Source: Lachnospira hominis (ex Liu et al. 2021) | Lineage (GTDB): Bacteria; Bacillota; Clostridia; Lachnospirales; Lachnospiraceae | Direction of reading: 5' to 3' | Assembly (NCBI RefSeq): GCF_014287955.1 | Contig: NZ_JACOPD010000005.1 | Location: forward strand, 124,001 to 188,000 | DNA length: 64,000 nt | In this document: piece by piece, positions 53,868-63,376 of the stretch | Layout of the letters: each line of letters opens with the position of its first letter | Numbering within the stretch: the first letter of the stretch is position 1 | The notes under the pieces: generated by a model | Database searches by the model: none | What the model was told of the DNA's origin: nothing | What the model saw: only the letters and a program-made list of their open reading frames with translations | Made by a program: the position numbers and the translations under genes

Positions 53868-54812
53868 ATGAACAGTAATAATTTGGGGCGTATTGTAAGA
53901 AAAGATAATGAACGCCTTTTTTATAATATTTTTAAAACATATGGCATGGCAGATATTAAAGAGTCGAATTACATTGATACAATACATTTGTACAATGAAC
54001 CTGTGCCTCATATTAAGTTTGCACCTTTTGAAAAGTCCTCATTTGTAAGCCAGTGTTTTTCAACGAGACTTGGAGGCGTAAGCAGTGGAATGTTTAAGAG
54101 CATGAATCTGACATTTAATAAAGTCGGAAGTTATGAGGCTGATTTGCGTGATAATGTTATGGAAAATTTCAGGCGTATGGGTAAAGTGATTAATACGCCT
54201 GTTGAAGATATGGTTTATTCAAAACAGACACATACCAATAATGTTTTGTATGTTGATGACAGTAATCGTGGAATGGGAATAGTGAAAGACAGGAATTATG
54301 ATAATATAGACGGTCTTGTCACTGGTACGAAGGAACTTACGCTTGTGACATCGTTTGCGGATTGTATCCCTGTTGTCATGGCAGATGAAAAATCACGCTG
54401 CATAGCATCAGTTCATGCCGGATGGCGTGGAACAGTCGGCAATATTGTTAAGAATGCCATAAATATGATGACAGATAAGTTTGGAAGCAATTCGTGCGAT
54501 ATAATTGCATTTATCGGTCCGGGAATATGTGTGGACTGCTATGAAGTGTCACAGGATACAATAAATGAATTCAGAAAAAATTATAGCCAGAGCGAATGTG
54601 AACTTATAATTCAGCCGGAAAATAAACCTGGAAAATATCTTCTTAACTTGCCAGGGGCTGATTATATTAATCTGATTAACGCAGGTGTGCGACCTGAAAA
54701 CATTTACCTGTCTGATGTATGCACAAGCGAGAACAGCGATATTTTGTTTTCACATCGTGCAAGCAGCGGAAGACGAGGCATAATGTGTAATTTTATAAAA
54801 ATAATTAATTAA
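53868..54812 (+). CDS. pgeF: Laccase-domain protein PgeF (YfiH)
   Basis: A 314-residue YfiH/PgeF family protein, a purine nucleoside phosphorylase/adenosine deaminase-like enzyme also called peptidoglycan editing factor. The metal-binding residues lie in KQTHTNNV, FADCIPV and SVHAGWRGTV. ATG 53868 has only a weak AGGGG upstream; an earlier in-frame ATG at 53787 would overlap yraN and seems less likely. Confidence 0.9.
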   Translation: MNSNNLGRIVRKDNERLFYNIFKTYGMADIKESNYIDTIHLYNEPVPHIKFAPFEKSSFVSQCFSTRLGGVSSGMFKSMNLTFNKVGSYEADLRDNVMENFRRMGKVINTPVEDMVYSKQTHTNNVLYVDDSNRGMGIVKDRNYDNIDGLVTGTKELTLVTSFADCIPVVMADEKSRCIASVHAGWRGTVGNIVKNAINMMTDKFGSNSCDIIAFIGPGICVDCYEVSQDTINEFRKNYSQSECELIIQPENKPGKYLLNLPGADYINLINAGVRPENIYLSDVCTSENSDILFSHRASSGRRGIMCNFIKIIN

Positions 54813-54836
54813 TATATTAATACCCGGAGGATAACC

Positions 54837-55532
54837 ATGAATGAATTAGAACTTTTAAATGGTACTGAGGAAATTATTCCTGAAAATATTATTACAAAGG
54901 AGCAGTTCGTTAAATTTGTTGAGAACAGTGTGAAATTTGAGGAACTTATGATGATGTACAGATGTGCGATAAGGGAAGTGCAGACAAAGCTTGAAATATT
55001 AAATGATGAATTTAAGACAAAACGCCAGCGTAATCCGATTGACAGCATACGTTCAAGAATCAAATCGCCATTGAGCATATATGAGAAGCTTAAAAGAAGA
55101 AATTATCCTGTTTCAATACAGTCGATAGCAGACAATCTTAATGATGTTGCGGGAATCCGTGTTGTTTGTCCGTTTATAAGTGATATTTATGATGTTGCAC
55201 GCATGCTTATATCACAGGACGACGTGGAGGTTATGGAAGTAAAAGATTATATCAAAAATCCAAAGCCGAACGGTTACAGAAGTCTCCATTATGTAGTAAT
55301 TATTCCTATTTTCTTATCGTCAGGAAAAGAATATATGAAAGTTGAAGTCCAGATAAGAACGATTGCCATGAACTTCTGGGCAAGTCTCGAACATCAGATG
55401 CATTATAAACAGTTTGATAATGATGATATGCCTGAAATAGTAAAACAGCTTACAGAATGTGCTGAAAATATTTATCAGACAGATGTACGGATGCAGGAAA
55501 TCAGGGAAGATATACATAAGTTTAATGAATAA
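54837..55532 (+). CDS. relQ: Small alarmone synthetase (RelQ type)
   Basis: Makes (p)ppGpp without a hydrolase domain. The 231-residue protein has the synthetase core: the Arg-rich ATP site (SRIKSPLSIYEKLKRR), DVAGIRVVCPF, NGYRSLHYVV and EVQIRTIAMNFWASLEHQ. Length and lack of TGS/ACT domains distinguish it from Rel. GGAGG precedes the ATG. It would act on GTP levels during stress. Confidence 0.94.
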   Translation: MNELELLNGTEEIIPENIITKEQFVKFVENSVKFEELMMMYRCAIREVQTKLEILNDEFKTKRQRNPIDSIRSRIKSPLSIYEKLKRRNYPVSIQSIADNLNDVAGIRVVCPFISDIYDVARMLISQDDVEVMEVKDYIKNPKPNGYRSLHYVVIIPIFLSSGKEYMKVEVQIRTIAMNFWASLEHQMHYKQFDNDDMPEIVKQLTECAENIYQTDVRMQEIREDIHKFNE

Positions 55533-55550
55533 ACATTTATAAAAAACTTA

Positions 55551-55600
55551 AAAGCTGCCGCTTAACGATAGATTGTGTTAAGTGGCAGCTTTGTTTTATT
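55551..55600 (+). terminator. Terminator after relQ
   Basis: AAAGCTGCCGCTTAA (55551-55565) pairs with TTAAGTGGCAGCTTT (55578-55592) with one G-T wobble, then a T-rich tail. Confidence 0.85.
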
Positions 55601-55614
55601 TACGCGTGTAACGA

Positions 55615-55695
55615 GCCAAAGTCCGTGCTTGCACGAGACCTTGGCGACTGCCGCGATAACTTGAGAAACTCGCGGAGCGTGTTTCTCATAGTTAT
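55615..55695. repeat. Two adjacent GC-rich hairpins, candidate dispersed intergenic repeat
   Basis: Hairpin 1 (55615-55645): GCCAAAGTCCGTGC pairs with GCACGAGACCTTGGC. Hairpin 2 (55656-55695): ATAACTTGAGAAAC pairs with GTTTCTCATAGTTAT across a loop rich in CGCGGAGCG. The composition stands out from the A/T-rich surroundings, like a REP-type element. Not coding. Confidence 0.5.
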
Positions 55696-55716
55696 GTGAA
55701 TAATGAATTTTAAAAA

Positions 55717-56541
55717 TCAATGTTTTTTCTTTTTTCTTTTGGCACTATTAGTTATAAAAAATACTATAAGTGCAAGAATTGCGATAGGAAGAAGCAATGA
55801 AAGAACAGTTGTCATTATTTCTGAATAAATTGGATTGTCAAATATTGATTTTTTGATGTTTTTATATTCGGTTGTTTTTACTATATTTTCAAGTTCTGTT
55901 TTCATGTTGTCTGTAAGCACTGACTGGTTTGTCTGGAGCGAAAATGAAATTGCCTTGCCACGCATGATTGTATAATATTTTCTGAGATAAACAGTTACAT
56001 CATTATTGGCAATTGAAGTTACATCTGTTACAAAGTATGTAACACCGTTGATTTTATCAATATATGAATTGGTAATGTTTTCCGTGACAATCTCATTTTT
56101 TGTGTTGTCTCTCGATTCGACATATGATTTGAAGCTGCTTTGTAACTCATCATCGCTTAAATCGTTAAGTGATTCTACACCGGAAGGAGCGTCTTTTCCG
56201 CTTAAAAGTATTTCATATGTAACATTCTGCTTTGGTATGATTTCAAGATAAATATTATTAACTTTCATAAGTGCACGAAGCTGTTCTACGTCATCTGCAC
56301 CGATAAGGTCAAGATAAGAATTGTTAGATGTAACATTCTGTGTGAAACAGACAAGGTCGTCCGAAACTGTTACAGCGACATCAAGGTCGGCAATTTTGTA
56401 AGTCGATGCTTTTGAAGTGTCGGAAAGAGAAATGTCTTCTGCCATTACAGGAACAAGTGATGTGATGGCAAGCTGCAGTCCGATTAAGACGGCTGCTGCC
56501 GATTTACACAATTTTTTGAATCGTGATGTATTTTTTAACAT
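55717..56541 (-). CDS. Secreted or membrane protein of unknown function
   Basis: I do not recognise this 274-residue protein. It has a signal peptide (about 1-37, ending VMA-ED), an extracytoplasmic domain rich in beta strands and Ser/Asn/Asp, and a C-terminal transmembrane helix (about 240-262) followed by a Lys-rich stop-transfer tail (KRKKKKH). A start at 56541 is supported by GGAGGT 9 bp upstream on the coding strand; a longer reading from 56607 is not. It is on the opposite strand between relQ and der. Its partners are not evident. Confidence 0.65.
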   Translation of the reverse strand: MLKNTSRFKKLCKSAAAVLIGLQLAITSLVPVMAEDISLSDTSKASTYKIADLDVAVTVSDDLVCFTQNVTSNNSYLDLIGADDVEQLRALMKVNNIYLEIIPKQNVTYEILLSGKDAPSGVESLNDLSDDELQSSFKSYVESRDNTKNEIVTENITNSYIDKINGVTYFVTDVTSIANNDVTVYLRKYYTIMRGKAISFSLQTNQSVLTDNMKTELENIVKTTEYKNIKKSIFDNPIYSEIMTTVLSLLLPIAILALIVFFITNSAKRKKKKH

Positions 56542-56674
56542 TAAAAATGTACCTCCAATAAATATTAACACGTCTATAACAATATCACATAACTTTACAA
56601 AATACAATTTAACTGCTATTATATATTAGATTATGTTTATTAATTTTTTGTAAATTTGTTAATGGAGGCTATAG

Positions 56675-58000
56675 ATGAGCAAACCTATTGTAGCTGTTGT
56701 CGGCAGACCAAATGTTGGAAAATCAACATTATTTAATGACCTTGCGGGACAGCAGATTTCTATTGTAAAAGATACACCCGGTGTTACAAGGGACCGTATT
56801 TATGCAGATGTGACATGGCTTGACAGGTCGTTCACACTTATTGATACAGGCGGTATTGAACCTGAAACTAATGATATTATTCTTTCGCAGATGCGTGAGC
56901 AGGCTGAGATAGCTATTGAGACAGCTGATGTAATCATATTCCTTACTGATGTGCGTCAGGGACTTGTTGATTCAGATGCCAAAGTTGCTGATATGCTCCG
57001 CCGTTCTCATAAGCCGGTAATACTTGTTGTAAATAAAGTTGATAATTTCGATAAGTTCATGCCGGATGTATATGAATTTTATAATCTTGGCATCGGCGAC
57101 CCGATTCCGGTTTCTGCTGTTTCAAAGCTGGGAATCGGAGATATGCTTGATGAAGTAATTAAGCATTTTCCTGAAGATTCAGATGGCGATGAGGAAGATG
57201 ACAGACCTAAGATTGCTATAGTAGGCAAACCTAACGTAGGTAAGTCATCAATTGTAAATAAGCTTGTCGGTAAAAACAGGGTTATTGTTTCCGATATTGC
57301 CGGTACTACAAGAGATGCTATTGATACAACGATAAAGTATAATAACAAAGAGTATGTATTTATTGATACAGCTGGATTACGCCGTAAAAACAAGATAAAA
57401 GAAGAAATTGAAAGATACAGTATTATACGTACTGTAGCGGCTGTTGAGCGTGCTGACATTGTTATTATTGTAATTGATGCGATAGAAGGCGTTACAGAGC
57501 AGGATGCAAAGATTGCCGGTATTGCACATGAACGCGGCAAAGGTATAATTGTTGCCGTGAACAAATGGGATGCAATCGAAAAGAATGATAAGACGATATA
57601 TGAATATACCAATAAAATAAAAGATACGCTTTCATTTATGCCTTATGCAGAGATTCTTTTTATTTCAGCACTCACAGGACAGCGTCTCAATAAGATTTAT
57701 GAGCTTATTGATGAGATTATAGACAGCCAGAACATGCGTGTGCCTACAGGTGTGCTTAATGAAATACTTACAGAAGCAGTTGCTATGCAGCAGCCACCTT
57801 CAGATAAAGGAAAGCGTTTAAGAATTTATTATATTACACAGGTGTCTGTAAAACCGCCTACATTTGTAATGTTTGTAAATGATAAGCAGCTTACTCATTT
57901 TTCGTATACAAGATATATTGAAAATAAGATTCGTGAGGCATTTGGCTTTAGGGGAACTTCAATAAGATTTATTAACAGGGAACGCAAGGAGAAAGACTGA
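56675..58000 (+). CDS. der: Ribosome-associated GTPase Der (EngA)
   Basis: 50S assembly factor with two tandem GTPase domains and a KH-like C-terminal domain. In the 441-residue protein, G1 motifs are [12 protein letters not shown] (about residue 8) and [12 protein letters not shown] (about residue 184), with DTGG/DTAG as G3 and NKVD/NKWD as G4 in each. GGAGG precedes the ATG. Its stop overlaps the plsY start by one base. Confidence 0.98.
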   Translation: MSKPIVAVVGRPNVGKSTLFNDLAGQQISIVKDTPGVTRDRIYADVTWLDRSFTLIDTGGIEPETNDIILSQMREQAEIAIETADVIIFLTDVRQGLVDSDAKVADMLRRSHKPVILVVNKVDNFDKFMPDVYEFYNLGIGDPIPVSAVSKLGIGDMLDEVIKHFPEDSDGDEEDDRPKIAIVGKPNVGKSSIVNKLVGKNRVIVSDIAGTTRDAIDTTIKYNNKEYVFIDTAGLRRKNKIKEEIERYSIIRTVAAVERADIVIIVIDAIEGVTEQDAKIAGIAHERGKGIIVAVNKWDAIEKNDKTIYEYTNKIKDTLSFMPYAEILFISALTGQRLNKIYELIDEIIDSQNMRVPTGVLNEILTEAVAMQQPPSDKGKRLRIYYITQVSVKPPTFVMFVNDKQLTHFSYTRYIENKIREAFGFRGTSIRFINRERKEKD

Positions 58001-58671
58001 TGTTAGAACGTGTGATTTGTCTTGTAACCGGCTATCTTTTAGGCTCAATAATCCAGGCCGGCTACTGGTATGGAAGATTTAAGCATATTGATATAAGAAA
58101 ATATGGAAGCGGTAATGCCGGAACAACTAATGTTATGAGAACACTTGGCAAAAAAGCCGGTATGACAACATATCTTTTTGATGCATTAAAGCCAATTATG
58201 TGTATGGCTATAATTCATTTTGTATTTGGCAATAAGAATGGTAATGAGCTTCTTCTGATGATGTATGGCGGACTTGGCGTTGTGCTTGGACATAATTTCC
58301 CATTTTACCTTAATTTTAAGGGAGGAAAGGGAATTGCTGCGACATCGGGAATTGTACTCGGACTTTTATTTTATCCTACACACTGCTGGGCATTTGCTGT
58401 ACTTGGAGCATTGACATTCGGTCTTGTTACGTATTTTTCAAAGTATGTATCACTCGGTTCACTTATGGGAATCGGCATGTGGTTTGTTGAATTCGTAATA
58501 TGGGGCTGTGTCGGCTGGCTTCCACTTTCAGGAAGTGTACTGTATGAATGTTACGGAGTAGTATTTATAATTACACTTCTTGGATTTATACAGCATAGAG
58601 GCAATATTAAGCGTCTTATCAACGGAACCGAGCGTAAAGTCGGACAGAAGAGAACGGAGGAAGTAAAATAA
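58000..58671 (+). CDS. plsY: Glycerol-3-phosphate acyltransferase PlsY
   Basis: Membrane enzyme that transfers acyl from acyl-phosphate (made by PlsX) to glycerol-3-phosphate. The 223-residue protein has several transmembrane helices and catalytic motifs GSGNAGTTNVMR and GHNFPFYLNFKGGKGIA. It shares a base with the der stop and the gpsA start on its other side, so three genes are translationally chained. Confidence 0.96.
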   Translation: MLERVICLVTGYLLGSIIQAGYWYGRFKHIDIRKYGSGNAGTTNVMRTLGKKAGMTTYLFDALKPIMCMAIIHFVFGNKNGNELLLMMYGGLGVVLGHNFPFYLNFKGGKGIAATSGIVLGLLFYPTHCWAFAVLGALTFGLVTYFSKYVSLGSLMGIGMWFVEFVIWGCVGWLPLSGSVLYECYGVVFIITLLGFIQHRGNIKRLINGTERKVGQKRTEEVK

Positions 58672-59681
58672 TGGCTGAAGTTACTATAATGGGTGCAGGA
58701 AGCTGGGGACTTGCCCTTGCTATTCTGCTTAATAACAACGGACATCATGTAAATGTATGGTCAGTATTTCCTGATGAGGTAGAACTGCTTGCAAAAGAGC
58801 GTGAAAATAAAAAGTGTCTTCCGGGTGTCCATATTCCTGAAAATATTGAATTTTCTGCTGATACAGAATATGTTGTTGAAAAATCGGATGTTATCGTTCT
58901 TGCGGTTGCGTCTCCTTACACAAGGTCAACGGCAAAGCTTTTTGCACCTTATGTAAAAAAAGGACAGTATATTGTCAATGTAGGCAAAGGAATTGAAGAG
59001 GATACGCTGATGACGCTCTGTCAGGTTGTTGAGCAGGAAATACCGCAGTGTACGGCAGCGGTTCTTTCAGGACCGAGCCATGCTGAGGAAGTGGGTAGAA
59101 TGATTCCTACAACATGTGTAATCGGCACGCATAAAAAAGAAGATGCTGAATATCTTCAGAATATATTTATGAATGATGTGTTCCGTGTATACACAAGTCC
59201 TGATATGCTTGGAATATGCATTGGTGGTGCATTAAAGAACGTTATAGCACTTGCTGCCGGTATTGCTGACGGCCTTGGCTATGGAGATAATACAAAAGCT
59301 GCACTTATAACGAGAGGAATAACAGAGATTGCAAGACTTGGAATTGCCATGGGTGCAGACCCGATGACATTTACAGGCCTTACTGGAATTGGCGACCTTA
59401 TTGTAACATGTGCAAGTATGCACAGCCGTAACAGACGTGCCGGTATTCTTATCGGAAAAGGTTATACAAAAGATGAAGCAATGGCAGAAGTACAGATGGT
59501 TGTTGAGGGCGTTTATGCTGCGAAAGCGGCACATAAACTTGCAGAAAAATATAATGTTGAGATGCCTATAGTTGAACAGGTTAATGCTGTTTTATTTGAT
59601 GATAAAAAGCCGTCAGAGGCTGTAAAAGAACTTATGCTTCGTGATAAAAAGATTGAGCTGGCAGACAGCGATTGGAGGTAA
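58671..59681 (+). CDS. gpsA: Glycerol-3-phosphate dehydrogenase (NAD(P)+)
   Basis: Makes sn-glycerol-3-phosphate from dihydroxyacetone phosphate, the substrate of PlsY. The 336-residue protein begins with the dinucleotide-binding GAGSWGLALA and has GGALKNVIALAAGIADGLGYG near the catalytic lysine. With plsY upstream it forms a compact phospholipid precursor pair. Confidence 0.97.
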   Translation: MAEVTIMGAGSWGLALAILLNNNGHHVNVWSVFPDEVELLAKERENKKCLPGVHIPENIEFSADTEYVVEKSDVIVLAVASPYTRSTAKLFAPYVKKGQYIVNVGKGIEEDTLMTLCQVVEQEIPQCTAAVLSGPSHAEEVGRMIPTTCVIGTHKKEDAEYLQNIFMNDVFRVYTSPDMLGICIGGALKNVIALAAGIADGLGYGDNTKAALITRGITEIARLGIAMGADPMTFTGLTGIGDLIVTCASMHSRNRRAGILIGKGYTKDEAMAEVQMVVEGVYAAKAAHKLAEKYNVEMPIVEQVNAVLFDDKKPSEAVKELMLRDKKIELADSDWR

Positions 59682-59685
59682 TATA

Positions 59686-60240
59686 TTGAGAGTTATTGCA
59701 GGAACAGCAAGAAGTCTTCCTTTAAAGACTGTTGATGGAATGGATACAAGACCAACAACAGACAGAATAAAAGAGACACTTTTTAATATGCTTCAGACAG
59801 ATGTATATGCATCAAGATTTCTTGATTTATTTGCAGGAAGCGGAGCTATAGGAATAGAAGCTTTGAGCCGTGGTGCCAAAGCTGCTGTATTTGTGGAACA
59901 TTCAAAACAGTGTGTTGAATGTATAAAAGATAATCTCAAATTTACAAAGCTTTCCGATAAGGCTGTTGTAATGGAACAGGATGTGTTATCGGGAATAAGC
60001 AGACTTGCCGGGAAAGGTGTTTTTGATATAGTATTTATGGATGCACCTTATAAAACAGGACAGGAAAGAGATGTCCTTGTGGCATTAAAGAACGGCGATA
60101 TTATTGATAAATACACAATAATCATAATTGAGGAGGCACTTGATACAGATTTATCATATGTATCTGAACTTGGTTATGAAATATACAAAGAAAAAAGATA
60201 TAAAACAAACAAGCATGTTTTTTTAAGGATTGGAGAATAA
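59686..60240 (+). CDS. rsmD: 16S rRNA (guanine966-N2)-methyltransferase RsmD
   Basis: Methylates G966 of 16S rRNA. The 184-residue protein has the AdoMet motif [16 protein letters not shown] and the catalytic MDAPY. It starts with TTG at 59686, since GGAGGT lies at 59674-59679, overlapping the gpsA stop; the encoded start [10 protein letters not shown] is family-typical. The order rsmD-coaD is widely conserved. Confidence 0.95.
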   Translation: MRVIAGTARSLPLKTVDGMDTRPTTDRIKETLFNMLQTDVYASRFLDLFAGSGAIGIEALSRGAKAAVFVEHSKQCVECIKDNLKFTKLSDKAVVMEQDVLSGISRLAGKGVFDIVFMDAPYKTGQERDVLVALKNGDIIDKYTIIIIEEALDTDLSYVSELGYEIYKEKRYKTNKHVFLRIGE

Positions 60241-60241
60241 A

Positions 60242-60730
60242 ATGAAAACTGCTATTTATCCCGGAAGTTTTGACCCGGTGACATTTGGACATTTAGATAT
60301 TATTAAGAGGTCAGCCTCACTTGCGGATCACCTTATAGTTGGTGTTCTTAACAATAGTTCAAAAACGCCATTGTTTTCCGTGGACGAACGTGTTAATATG
60401 ATAAAAGAGGTCACGGCTGATATACCTAATGTTGAGGTCTTGAGTTTTTCCGGGCTTTTGGTTGATTTTGCAAGAAAGCATAATGTTCAGGTTATAATAA
60501 GGGGACTTCGTGCTGTTACAGATTTTGAATACGAGCTTGCAATGTCACAGACTAACAGAGTGGCTAATCCTGATGTTGACACAATCTTTTTAAATACAAG
60601 CCTCAAGTATGCTTATCTTAGTTCGAGCATTGTTAAAGAGATGGCACAATATGGTGGTGACATAAGTAAATTTGTGCCTGCACAGGTTGTAGATTTAGTA
60701 TATGAAAAATACCATATAAAAAATAAATAA
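60242..60730 (+). CDS. coaD: Phosphopantetheine adenylyltransferase
   Basis: Adenylates 4'-phosphopantetheine to dephospho-CoA, the step before CoaE. The 162-residue protein begins [16 protein letters not shown] with the nucleotidyltransferase GH motif, and has SSSIVKE at the end. ATG 60242 has GGAGAA about 6 bp upstream, inside the end of rsmD. Confidence 0.97.
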   Translation: MKTAIYPGSFDPVTFGHLDIIKRSASLADHLIVGVLNNSSKTPLFSVDERVNMIKEVTADIPNVEVLSFSGLLVDFARKHNVQVIIRGLRAVTDFEYELAMSQTNRVANPDVDTIFLNTSLKYAYLSSSIVKEMAQYGGDISKFVPAQVVDLVYEKYHIKNK

Positions 60731-60741
60731 AGGGGATATAC

Positions 60742-61392
60742 ATGATGAGTAGAATAGAACAGGTAATAAGTGATATAGAGGCTTATCTTGATGACTGTAA
60801 ATTTCAGCCATTTTCTAACACAAAAATAATAGTAGATAAAGACCAGTTAGAAGATATGCTTGCAGAGCTTCGTTTAAAAACACCGGAAGAAATTAAGAAA
60901 TATCAGAAGATAATTAATAATAAAGAAGCAATTTTAAATGATGCAAAAGAGCAGGCAGATGCTATTCTTGATGCTGCCAAGGTTCAGACAGAAGAACTTA
61001 TCAATGAGCATGAGATTATGCAAAGAGCGTATGCACAGGCAAACCAGCTTATTGAACAGGCTACTGCACAGGCCCAGTCTATTCTTGACAATGCGACAGA
61101 AGATGCTAACAGCATAAGAATGGGTGCGGTTGCATATACAGATGATATGCTTTCAAAGCTTCAGTACATAATTGAACATTCAATAAAAGATAATAAAGAA
61201 AAATATAATTCTTTAATATCGGACCTTGAGAATGTCCTCGCAGTTGTAAATAATAATCGTAATGAGCTTAATGCAAGTAATTCGGATGATGATGAGACAG
61301 ACAGTGAACAAAAAGATTCCCAGCCGGCATTGGAGTCTGCTGGTGATAAAGCTGACAGATTTGATGTTGATGTTCCAATGTCAAATCAGTAA
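60742..61392 (+). CDS. Coiled-coil protein, ATPase subunit H/DivIVA-like
   Basis: A 216-residue, strongly helical protein: a long heptad stretch rich in Ala, Gln and Glu (about 60-180; AQANQLIEQATAQAQSIL) like V-type ATPase subunit H or DivIVA, with a Ser/Asp/Glu-rich tail. No membrane helix or enzyme motif. Genes like this often sit after coaD in Lachnospiraceae. Two ATGs overlap at the start (60742 and 60745). A structural or division-site role is possible but unproven. Confidence 0.6.
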   Translation: MMSRIEQVISDIEAYLDDCKFQPFSNTKIIVDKDQLEDMLAELRLKTPEEIKKYQKIINNKEAILNDAKEQADAILDAAKVQTEELINEHEIMQRAYAQANQLIEQATAQAQSILDNATEDANSIRMGAVAYTDDMLSKLQYIIEHSIKDNKEKYNSLISDLENVLAVVNNNRNELNASNSDDDETDSEQKDSQPALESAGDKADRFDVDVPMSNQ

Positions 61393-61432
61393 TATTAAGA
61401 TTATAAATTTAATTTATTTAATGTGATTGTAT

Positions 61433-61473
61433 TTTCGGAGAATATGGGATGAATAGTCTTGTATTCTCCGAAA
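61433..61473. terminator. Bidirectional terminator between convergent genes
   Basis: TTTCGGAGAATA (61433-61444) and TATTCTCCGAAA (61462-61473) form a perfect 12-bp stem with T/A-rich flanks. Confidence 0.8.
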
Positions 61474-61484
61474 TTGTTTATTAT

Positions 61485-62405
61485 TTAAAGAATGACTATG
61501 CAAAAAACACCTGTTATGAATGTGCACAGTATTTTTCCGTAAATATATTTTCTGATTGATAATCCGCTTCCGTTAATCATACCCATAGTCTGCATGATTG
61601 TGGAGAACCCTCCGAAAGAATTAATTAAAATAATAAATGTAGTGATTAATTTTTTATCTGCATTAATTTTTCCTGCTATATATATTCCGTTGGTAATTTC
61701 AGTAATGCCGCAGATTACTGCAGGAACAATGTCGTTTTTAAACGGTATTACATTTATGTATGCGGATATACATGAAAATATTACGATATATCCGCCGAGT
61801 TTAATCATGTTTTTGGCGGTGTTAAGAATGGCATCATCAATGATGTCTGCCATGCTTAAACAGGACCGTTGATTTTTACGATTGTCAGGTATACCGGAAA
61901 TATGCAAAGGTAAAGGGCTTTTTTCATGGATGCACATATAATAAAAAGCAGTGCCCAGAATACATAAAAAAAGAGGGGCATAAATGCATATTAAAATTTT
62001 AAATTTGCCGGATGTCTGCGGAAGCTGCAAAAATATGTAATTAATTATAAATGACGGACTGGATACATTGCAGAATGGCATAAGCATTTCACATAGTGTA
62101 TCTTTGTATTTATGATGTCTGCAATATTCAGAGGCAAGTATCGCACCGAGAGGATAACCGCAGACAAGTCCGGCGAGTGTGATGTATATGTATATAATTC
62201 CTTTTTTTTCGCTGTATCTATGAGAAAATGCCATAATGCAGGATGAGACGGCTGCTGCCGGAAAAAGTCCTGGAAGAATAGTTAAAGCCCATAATTTAAG
62301 TCCTGTTAAAGCTCCGTTAAATGCAATTTTCGGAAATATGATAAATAAAAGAAAAACAGTTACTGTTAATAAGAAAAAATATAATTTTTTATTTTTTAAA
62401 TTCAT
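61485..62405 (-). CDS. spoVV: YlbJ/SpoVV-type sporulation membrane protein
   Basis: A 306-residue polytopic protein with about eight helices and nucleoside-recognition Gate-like motifs (GLVCGYPLGA, PFCNVSSPSFIINY, CGITEITNGIY, NSFGGFSTIMQTMGMI). YlbJ/SpoVV moves dipicolinic acid across the outer forespore membrane in Bacillus. It is shorter than the Bacillus protein. Opposite strand to its neighbours. Fits with spo0A and spoIVB elsewhere in the window. Confidence 0.85.
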   Translation of the reverse strand: MNLKNKKLYFFLLTVTVFLLFIIFPKIAFNGALTGLKLWALTILPGLFPAAAVSSCIMAFSHRYSEKKGIIYIYITLAGLVCGYPLGAILASEYCRHHKYKDTLCEMLMPFCNVSSPSFIINYIFLQLPQTSGKFKILICIYAPLFLCILGTAFYYMCIHEKSPLPLHISGIPDNRKNQRSCLSMADIIDDAILNTAKNMIKLGGYIVIFSCISAYINVIPFKNDIVPAVICGITEITNGIYIAGKINADKKLITTFIILINSFGGFSTIMQTMGMINGSGLSIRKYIYGKILCTFITGVFCIVIL

Positions 62406-62456
62406 TTAATGTACATCTGCCGCATAAATAATTAATAAAAAATATGCGAAATAAAA

Positions 62457-63305
62457 ATGAAACATGCCAAAAAGCTTATAATTTTAATTCTTGTAATTTC
62501 AATAGTTGTTAATCTTGAGTTAAGATTTGTTACAGATGATAATTATGTTTTGTTAAATCTGAAGGTGGATAATGAAGCATTTACATCACTTCAGTTTGAT
62601 ATTACACCCGATGGTGCGGACAGGAATGCACAAAGGCTTGGAATGAGTAAAGGTGAGATTATTCTTATTGCACTTATGATGAATAATTACAGCGTTAATG
62701 ATGATATTTTGGATAAGCTTGATAAGAGAGTGTGCGTCAGAAATAAAAACAGGCTGATGCATTTTAACGGAGAAGAATTTGCATTTTATACAAATGTAAT
62801 TGACTCGCTGATTATTGATATGGAGTATTTTCCTGTGGCACGGTCAAAGACGAGAAAAACATGGGTGGAATACGAGGATTCATGGGGAAATGAGCGTACA
62901 TACGGAGGGAAGCGGACACATGAGGGGTGTGATATAATGTCAGAAGAAAATAAACGCGGAGTGATGCCGGTTATCGCTGCAAGCGGCGGGACAGTGACAA
63001 ACTTAGGCTGGCTTGAACTTGGCGGGTGGCGTATAGGAATTACATCAGATAACGGAATTTATTATTATTATGCACATCTTGATTCTTATGCAGATAATAT
63101 GGCAGAGGGCACTAAGATACGAAAGGGTCAGCTTATCGGATATATGGGAGATTCGGGATACAGTAAAGTTGAAGGGACAGTAGGAAAATTTGATGTGCAT
63201 CTTCATTTTGGGATATATATTTATACAGATGGAAAAGAGACTGCATTAAATCCGTATTATCTTTTGAAAAACATAAGCAACAAAATACTGTATTATCAAT
63301 ATTAA
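62457..63305 (+). CDS. M23 family metallopeptidase (LytM/SpoIIQ-like)
   Basis: A 282-residue extracytoplasmic protein: N-terminal signal anchor (about 5-22), a middle region of unknown fold, and a C-terminal M23 domain with zinc motif HEGCDI (H-x3-D) and HLHFG. Both zinc sites look intact, so an active peptidoglycan endopeptidase is likely. No strong Shine-Dalgarno is seen before the ATG. It diverges from the YlbJ gene across 51 bp. Confidence 0.85.
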   Translation: MKHAKKLIILILVISIVVNLELRFVTDDNYVLLNLKVDNEAFTSLQFDITPDGADRNAQRLGMSKGEIILIALMMNNYSVNDDILDKLDKRVCVRNKNRLMHFNGEEFAFYTNVIDSLIIDMEYFPVARSKTRKTWVEYEDSWGNERTYGGKRTHEGCDIMSEENKRGVMPVIAASGGTVTNLGWLELGGWRIGITSDNGIYYYYAHLDSYADNMAEGTKIRKGQLIGYMGDSGYSKVEGTVGKFDVHLHFGIYIYTDGKETALNPYYLLKNISNKILYYQY

Positions 63306-63376
63306 ATATGTTACAATAAAATATAAAAAATTTTTAATAAGACAAAAATTTAATAATATAAAAACGGGAGAAATAT

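Noticed and set aside
56116..56122. Exact TTCGACA (0A box complement)
   Set aside because: It lies in the middle of a minus-strand coding region, away from any promoter; expected by chance at this window size.
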